A DNA stretch of 57,818 nucleotides from Hypholoma sublateritium FD-334 SS-4 (Eukaryota > Basidiomycota > Agaricomycetes > Agaricales > Strophariaceae), in contig KN817691.1 of NCBI GenBank assembly GCA_000827495.1, positions 1 to 57,818 on the forward strand, written 5' to 3'. Position 1 is the stretch's first letter, and every line of letters begins with the position of its first letter. The notes beneath the pieces are model-generated. The model worked only from the letters and a program-made list of their open reading frames with translations, made no database searches and was not told where the DNA came from. The position numbers were made by a program, and so were the translations under genes. Shown here piece by piece: positions 54,175 to 57,818 of this stretch.

Positions 54175-56892
54175 CTACGGCCAACCCTTGTAACGTGGGA
54201 GGCCAGAGAAGTAGGCGTCGGTGATCGCAAGGTCGACATGGTCAAGGTTGAATCGGCGGCGGAGGTCGTACTCAGCCAAGTATGCGGCGTGAGTGGCAGA
54301 GCGCTCGAGACGGCACATGTCGGCACCTAATTCCTCGTAGTCGAAAAGCTCGCGGATTTCTGTTGCGTGTCCATGGAGGCGAGGGAGGATCAAATCGGCA
54401 TTGGTGGGGTAGTGAGCTTCACCCGATAAATAGGTGACTGTGGGGATCAAGTGCACATATTTTTGCGAGAGGCGGAGTCCGCCGGTGATATGAGAGACAT
54501 ACCGTGCGTAGAACGGCTGTATCTCCTCCAACTTCTCATCTGGGTGCTCGCTGAAATGCATGAATCGAGTTGGGGATACTGTCTTCAGTATTTCCTGATC
54601 GCTTCTATAAAAGAAAAGCTTTAAACGGTGAGCTGTTATGTGTCCACGCATTACCGTTCCATCTAGCTCCCGTAGGACGTATGAGTCGTTCTCGCGCTTC
54701 TCGTGGATGATGTATGGTCCAGACCATCGCCACAAATCTTTATTACCTTTCTGTCCGTCCAGCCAGGTCTCATGTCGAAGAACCCACATGCCAACATCGT
54801 AATCGTTGAAGGATGCATGGGCTTTGTATTTGCGGTTGAAATCGTCGATCGCACGCTGTCTGGCTAGACGTGCATGACGGTGGGCCTGCTCAGCAACCTC
54901 GTCTCGTCTCGCAATCTGCAATGCGCGGATGGCGATGAGTGTTGGCGTGTCTTTGATCGTATGCCAATCGAGTGTCTGCCACGTTGCGTCGTCAAAATCA
55001 AACGAGAGCATAGGATGAATACCGTATATCATGAAATAGGGGGAGTATCCCGTCATTCTTGAGGCGGTAACGCGTATGGCAAAAAGTACTGCGTGCAGGA
55101 AGAGAGGCCAACGAGACTTGTCGTCGCCCCACACGAGAGTCTGGTGAGATCGCTCAGCACCGCCGTTGCCCTCGGGGTGGTACGTGGATGAGAACAACAC
55201 CGTGACGCCGTACTGCTCCTGTAAAATTTCAGCAACACCAATAAACTCCGTACCGTGGTCAACCGTGATGAACGGTATGCACCCGAAACGACAAATAATG
55301 TTGCGATAAACGAAACGCGCGATTGTCTGGTGATTAGCTTTCGCTATGTCCTCGGCCTCTGGCCACTGCGAAAGTGAGTCATGCGCTTGGACAATATAAT
55401 TCTTACCGCCGTAACCAGCGCTCATGTGAACAGTGTCCATGCCGAAATGTCGTAGGACTGTCGGGACTCGTGCGTACTTGTAAGGCACGATGGGCTTCTG
55501 GCGTGAGTTGAGCTGGCACGGGCGGCACGAGCGTACAAAGTAAGCGATCTGGTCGTACATATTCGGCCAAAAATAGCGCTCTCGAAGGTGGTCGTAAGTC
55601 GGATCGCGTCCTCGGTGACCGCACTCGTCGTGTGCCTTTACCATGAGCGAGCGGCGCTTCTCAAGATCGATAATGACAAGGCGCGGCTGTTGATTTTTGG
55701 TCGGGCGGGTCCAGAGCCTGTCATCATGAATAAAATACCGCGAGCACTTCTTCTCGAATCGGCGCCGCTCTTTGCTGTCCGTCAGACAGCGCTGAGGGTA
55801 TTCTTCCTTGCGTAAGAACGCTTGGATCTCCTGCCAGTACACTTCTCCATCCTCATCTTTTGTCCCAAACTTATGTCCAATGCACGCTATATGCTCTCGG
55901 ATCGCATCAATATCATCCTCCTGCGGGCATTCCACCCACTCAAAATCCCAACGATTCCCCTCTTTGACTTCGTAGACAAGTCCTTCGTGAAACTGAACGA
56001 ACTCGGGTAACGACGCACCTGATTTTAATCGAGCTTTGAACGTAGAAACATGATATTGTATTGGAAGTGCGATGATTTCGTCGCCTAGCATGCAGTTGTA
56101 GTCCGTTTTTTCAATGGCGACGTGACGGTCGAAAAACTCGTATCCGCAGTAGCTGTCCGGGTCTGCGTTACGAAGCAGCGATTTGTTGAAGACGCTGTTC
56201 GGGTTCGCGTAGCTGTGCAATGTGGGTGGAATATTCTGTGCCGGCGACGGCGTATACGTGTTGAGATGCGGCTCGGCCTCATCGAGGGTAGTGATGAAGG
56301 CTCGTTGCGCGGGTTCTTTGGGCGAGAGCCGTTGTTCGATAGGAGCATGTGAGATGTACGGTGCGGATTCCATTTGGCGCTGTGAGAGACCTCTGAGCCG
56401 TAAAACAGATAATATATGGCGTACCTCGTCCGCGCCTAATATTTCTGCACAGTCGCTGCGCTCCACGGCTCCAATAAAACGATCTTGTTCCTGATCGTCT
56501 GATTCATTGTCGGAGTCGGCGTCAGTAGGCCGGCGCCTAGATAATCCGTCGGGGGCCTTATGATGATCGGCAGAAATGTGTTGCATCTCGAAGTCGAAGA
56601 GCTGGAGGTACGAAATCCACCTGGTCATCGGTGCATTGGGAAGGTCAGGTGTACTAATCATCTCCTTAAGGAACTTAGCGTCATGTTCCAGGATGAAATG
56701 AATTCCCCAGACGCGGTGGCGCAAATGTTTGAGCGCCCTATACACTCCGTATAGCTCGGCCTTGGGTTGGGAATACCGATTCTCGCAATCGCTGAAGGTA
56801 CACGATCCGAATATCGCCGGTTTCTTATCACCGTTCAGGAGTTGGTAGACGACCCAGCCTGCTCCGTAGAGAGCAGCAGCGTCAACCGCCAC
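54175..56892 (-). mobile_element. Ty3/gypsy retroelement fragment: RNase H and integrase
   Basis: An open frame of about 905 codons encodes the 3' half of a gypsy polyprotein. RNase H-like sequence (residues about 1-120) starts VDAAALYGAGWVVYQLL. Then comes the integrase zinc finger with His421, His426, Cys456 and Cys459 (HDECGH and CRPC). The catalytic core has Asp486 (FGMDTVHM), Asp545 (TVDHGTEF) and Glu580 (YHPEGNGGAERSH), the D,D35E spacing. No chromodomain is visible; the C-terminal 200 residues are of unknown role. Upstream of codon 1 the frame is closed by TAA, and no gag, protease or reverse transcriptase is found, so the element is 5'-truncated. The listed start is only where the open frame begins (GTG); it is not a true initiation site. 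The intact catalytic residues suggest a fairly recent insertion. Confidence 0.9.
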
Positions 56893-57818
56893 AATTACGG
56901 CGCCATCATCAGATTACGAGTCTTTTTTGAAAAAAAAGTGAGTTCTTTTAATCCGGGGAGCCCGCGAGATGCCCATGTTCGAAATAATGACTCCTGGGAA
57001 AGTGGCTGTGTTTATTGGTGATGCCATCAATTTCTGCTATATCCGGCTGACGCCTGTCCCTCCCTCGATATCTCTCTCGACACGGCCGCTTCTGCTCTAT
57101 GGCCTCTTGCCCCCCAGTGACCTTGCTGCTACCGACTATGCAATACCGCCGCATCGCCTCCTGCCCGTTGCCGCTTGCGCACCGCCGCTTGCCCACCCGA
57201 TTTGTATCCGATGGCTTCCGATCCTCGTCGTCGGTGGACGCTGGCAGCTCGGAACATTCAGTGACAGCTCAACGAGAAAATCCGTCGGAGCAGATATAGC
57301 CAGGTCGTGCCAGCTCAATATCACGTCCCTTCCATGCCTGCTGTCCCCATCCTCCGTCACCCCGCCGACCTGATTCTCGCATGCTCCGTCATCGCTCTCC
57401 GCGTTATCTCGTCGCGCCCATATCCTTTATTGTAGCTCCACTCTGTAACCCGCAGCCCCACCGCCGCTGCTACCCGGGAATGTGGTACCGACATCGCGGA
57501 GGCTGTGAGCATANGCCTGAGCATCAGGCTCCAGCGTCGACGCTGCTTGGATTGGCCCCCTTGCTGACCCCCTGAGGTACGTCCCCTTCTGCGCCCCCCT
57601 TGCGTAACCCTTTTGCGTCTGTCNCTCAGTTGGTCTCGCCACGCCGCTCCCACCGCCGCCACGGTCAATTCCTCCAGTCTCATCGACGCTCGCTCTGCCC
57701 CCCACTCACAGCAGATTGCCCAAGTTCGCTTCCTCACCTCGACCACCGCTATCGTCTGCCGCATGTTCGCTTCCTCACCTCGACCACCGCTATCGTCTGC
57801 CGCATGTTCGCTTCCTCA
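56893..57818. other. region beyond the retroelement break
   Basis: Starts with an A/T string (TTTTTTGAAAAAAAAG) next to the truncated end of the element, then turns C/T rich. Open frames here (56969-57373, 57357-57764) look like composition effects. Ns occur at 57514 and 57624. Confidence 0.45.
57724..57818. repeat. 41-bp tandem repeat at the window edge
   Basis: A 41-bp unit beginning GTTCGCTTCCTCACCTCGAC starts at 57724, 57765 and 57806. The first two copies are identical and the third is cut by the window end. It may continue outside the window as a minisatellite. Confidence 0.9.

Noticed and set aside
57357..57764. 135-codon minus-strand frame at the window end
   Set aside because: Contains Ns, overlaps the 41-bp repeat and has biased composition.

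Overview
The window comes from a nuclear genome of a basidiomycete fungus, most likely an Agaricomycete. The evidence is short GT-AG introns (about 40-75 nt) in most genes, many small secreted proteins, an F-box gene of the basidiomycete coiled-coil type, a 7-TM DUF6534-type protein, twin sedolisins and a Ty3/gypsy fragment. Several single N calls show that it is draft assembly. I rebuilt gene models by reading splice sites and checking that exon phases close; functions rest on motifs recognised by eye, not on searches.

Layout. 0.5-3.3 kb: a tiny secreted peptide and a 4-TM MARVEL-like protein. 4.1-8.5 kb: a large intronless, disordered Ser/Pro-rich protein. 8.5-11.2 kb: apparently empty. 11.2-12.9 kb: a broken F-box gene. 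14.1-16.0 kb and 27.1-29.0 kb: two sedolisin (S53) peptidases in opposite orientation with identical exon lengths. Between them lie a second tiny secreted peptide (17.7 kb), three intron-containing tRNA-Gly(GCC) genes, a GC-rich island with a 500-aa lysine-rich anchored protein and a DJ-1/PfpI protein, and a 199-aa secreted dibasic-rich protein. 31-32.3 kb: an RTA1-like 7-TM protein. 32.5-34.5 kb: an FHA-domain protein kinase. 35.5 kb: another small secreted protein.

37.8-46.8 kb is the most unusual part. A divergent pair, a 186-aa secreted protein (minus strand) and a 245-aa ankyrin-like protein (plus strand), is present three times in tandem. The secreted protein is intact in all three copies. 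The ankyrin partner is broken in the first and open in the second and third. A fourth ankyrin fragment, complete with intron sequence, lies at 50.9 kb and is fused to the second copy of a 2-kb duplication (47.6-49.7 and 51.1-52.9 kb). That duplication carries one intact DUF6534 gene and one dead copy.

53-57.8 kb holds the 3' part of a Ty3/gypsy polyprotein (RNase H and integrase) and ends in a 41-bp tandem repeat. Overall this is an accessory, duplication-rich stretch centred on secreted and membrane proteins, with a few housekeeping-type genes (kinase, tRNAs) between.
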